64,000 nucleotides of DNA, taken from positions 124,001-188,000 of the forward strand of contig JAWKUA010000004.1 in assembly GCA_041398785.1 (NCBI GenBank), in the 5' to 3' direction. Positions 62,631 to 64,000 of the stretch are shown one piece after another. The translations under genes were made by a program, and so were the position numbers. Source of the stretch: Planctomycetaceae bacterium. Lineage in GTDB: Bacteria; Planctomycetota; Planctomycetia; Planctomycetales; Planctomycetaceae. The notes beneath the pieces are model-generated. The model had not been told where the DNA came from. It did not search any database and was given only the letters and a program-made list of their open reading frames with translations. Numbering within the stretch: the first letter of the stretch is position 1; every line of letters starts with the position of its first letter.

Positions 62631-63844
62631 TCGGAGTCCGGATCCCGACCATTGACAACAAAGTTCAGCACTCTCGCTGCGAAGCCGGTACTGTCCGGGT
62701 GATGCGATTCCGCCACGCGAACCGTCACGGAATGCGCGTCGTCGTCGAGCCCCGTGGCAAACATCACCGTGCGCGGATAGTGCAGGCCCTTGCTGTAGTG
62801 ATGAAGCAACTCGGCCTGACGCCAGTCACCCCCGTCGATCTGATACTCCAGACGCCCGGCGTCAGGCCCCGCCAGTACATACGCTCCGACGGCTGTTCCG
62901 TGGAAGGACAATTCCACCGTGGCGCCGGGCTGCGTCGCGTGCAGAAGCGGGATGCCCAGAAACCGTGATCGCTTGCTGCCGGCAATACGGTCCCAGTCCG
63001 GTTCCGATTTTTCCCAGCCGCTGACAATCCGGATTGCGCCGAAAGGCAGCAGGCGACCGTCCGCGAAACTGCTGGTCAGAATGAAATCGTCCGGCACGTC
63101 GTGCGGTTTCGGCGGTGAGTTATCCGCCGCTTCTGTCCAGCCGGATTCCAGCAGTCCCGTCACCAGATCCGCAGCCAGTTGGTTACCGACGGGACCGGGA
63201 TGAGTACCGCCGTACTGTTGCCACGTCAGTGTTCCGGCTTTGATGCGATCCGCGACTTCGCGGGAAAGGTAGACTGACGAAACGTCGTAGTGCCTGGCGA
63301 CTCGTTCGTGCTGCGCGCTGCTGAGCGGTTCTTTTCCGGCGGCGATCGTTTCCAGCATCGCTTCGTTGACAAAATGAATCATGACGATGTCGGCTGACGG
63401 ATTGTGGCGCCGCACCTGTCGCACAATTCCTTCCATCCCGCGAACACAGTCGTCGGAGGAATGATGGGCGTCCTGATCGTCGTTGACCGCGAACTCAACC
63501 AGCAGCAGATCAACGGGCCCGTGATCCAGCACGTCCCGCTTCAGCCGAAACGCGCCGGTCTGCGAACAGGTCGACGCGATGCCGGCGTTGGTAAAGGAAA
63601 ACTTCGTCTCGGGAAAGCGATTACGCAGCCAGTTCTCGACGATCGGCCGATAACCGTCCATTTCCGTGATGGATCCGCCAAGAAACGCGACATGGCCCTG
63701 CCGCTCAGAGAACCGGTGCCGGCAGTTTTCCAGCGAACCGCGAAGGTGGACGTTCTCGTTCGCCACGGAAGAGTCAGCCACGGCGACAGCGACACCGACG
63801 GCCAGTAACAGGAAATACGCAGGCGGAAAAGTGTATTCCGGCAT
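62627..63844 (-). CDS. Exported SGNH/GDSL-type hydrolase
   Basis: 405 residues with a signal peptide (PEYTFPPAYFLLLAVGVAVA). GAGG lies 6 bases before the ATG. The SGNH blocks are visible: VAFLGGSITEMDGYRPIVEN (block I, Ser of GGS), LLLVEFAVNDDQDAHH (block III, Asn), and YGGTHPGPVGNQLA (block V with His). The C-terminal 130 residues form a beta domain (VELSFHGTAVGAYVLAGPDA) similar to planctomycete exported esterases, probably binding carbohydrate. It likely deacetylates polysaccharides. It overlaps the downstream MFS-spermidine-synthase-like gene by ATGA, an operon. Confidence 0.87.
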   Translation of the reverse strand: MPEYTFPPAYFLLLAVGVAVAVADSSVANENVHLRGSLENCRHRFSERQGHVAFLGGSITEMDGYRPIVENWLRNRFPETKFSFTNAGIASTCSQTGAFRLKRDVLDHGPVDLLLVEFAVNDDQDAHHSSDDCVRGMEGIVRQVRRHNPSADIVMIHFVNEAMLETIAAGKEPLSSAQHERVARHYDVSSVYLSREVADRIKAGTLTWQQYGGTHPGPVGNQLAADLVTGLLESGWTEAADNSPPKPHDVPDDFILTSSFADGRLLPFGAIRIVSGWEKSEPDWDRIAGSKRSRFLGIPLLHATQPGATVELSFHGTAVGAYVLAGPDAGRLEYQIDGGDWRQAELLHHYSKGLHYPRTVMFATGLDDDAHSVTVRVAESHHPDSTGFAARVLNFVVNGRDPDSE

Positions 63845-63957
63845 CAGAACCTCGCCCGGGCGTTGTCAGCGTCGAATCGGATAGTCATCGCCGGAGAGTC
63901 TGACGGTTTCCGTTGCCTGAAAAAAGCGTCCTGGAAAAGATTGCCGCATAAAGCAGA

Positions 63958-63997
63958 ACCGGCTGCGACCACGTCCGGGGACGTCATCGCAGCCGGT
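63958..63997. other. Strong hairpin at the right edge of the window
   Basis: ACCGGCTGCGA (63958-63968) pairs perfectly with TCGCAGCCGGT (63987-63997); inside, ACGTCC (63971-63976) and GGACGT (63979-63984) could extend the stem. No T-run. Lying about 110 bases upstream of the SGNH gene's start, it could end a transcript that comes from outside the window or be a dispersed repeat. Confidence 0.65.
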
Positions 63998-64000
63998 CAG

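Overview
The window looks like a chromosomal segment of a planctomycete, most likely of the Planctomycetaceae / Fuerstiella–Rubinisphaera type. This rests on gene content typical of that phylum: a DUF1501 Tat-exported protein, a DUF1552 protein directly downstream of a DUF1587/1595/1592/1588/1585 cytochrome-type protein, a large Ser/Thr kinase with a membrane anchor, a zinc-ribbon membrane protein, a long HEAT-repeat exported protein and MFS–spermidine-synthase fusions. Base composition is moderately GC-rich and even. I saw no insertion sequence, prophage, CRISPR array or rRNA operon. One tRNA (Cys, GCA) is present.

Layout. 1-7.2 kb: the end of a membrane protein, a YugP-type zinc protease, a cyclic-nucleotide-binding-fold protein, a bifunctional proline catabolic enzyme and an exported alpha/beta hydrolase. 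7.7-12.7 kb: a DUF1501 / PD40-propeller pair, then a membrane-bound spermidine-synthase-like protein on the opposite strand, separated from the pair by a near-perfect inverted repeat. 13-16.2 kb: tRNA-Cys with a clear intrinsic terminator, a conserved protein of unknown function, an HtrA-type protease and greA. 16.4-20.2 kb: a sugar-type module (cupin-like protein, TIM-barrel isomerase/epimerase, Gfo/Idh/MocA oxidoreductase) on the minus strand. 20.9-23.1 kb: argC-argJ with a terminator. 23.6-34 kb: Ser/Thr kinase, zinc-ribbon protein, HEAT-repeat protein and the DUF1592/DUF1552 pair. 34.3-39.9 kb: a small conserved protein, then a three-gene export cassette (YHS-like exported protein, MMPL/RND transporter, membrane-fusion protein with an N-terminal helix-hairpin-helix-like segment). 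40.4-43.5 kb: a polysaccharide-export lipoprotein with a Gly-rich and a Pro/Gln-rich exported protein. 43.6-47.4 kb: a class V aminotransferase, a large polytopic membrane protein and a Dabb-domain protein.

47.8-56.5 kb is the most interesting region. All genes point the same way: a CPBP-type membrane protease, a FAD oxidoreductase, a DUF1365 protein, two different cyclopropane-fatty-acid-synthase-family methyltransferases, a DUF1295 membrane reductase-like protein, a sigma-70-family factor and a membrane-anchored SelL/peroxiredoxin-like protein. Several neighbours overlap or nearly touch. The FAD-DUF1365-Cfa-DUF1295 core is a known lipid-modification cluster. Its combination with a second methyltransferase resembling plant coclaurine N-methyltransferase, its own sigma factor and a CxxC redox protein suggests a self-regulated membrane-lipid modification and redox-stress system. 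Its product cannot be read from the sequence.

56.6-64 kb: serine O-acetyltransferase, a second CPBP protease, a leucine-rich-repeat lipoprotein, a second MFS-spermidine-synthase fusion translationally coupled to an SGNH-type exported hydrolase, and a strong terminal hairpin. Start codons were set from ribosome-binding sites and family alignment where possible, and several long open frames were shortened accordingly.
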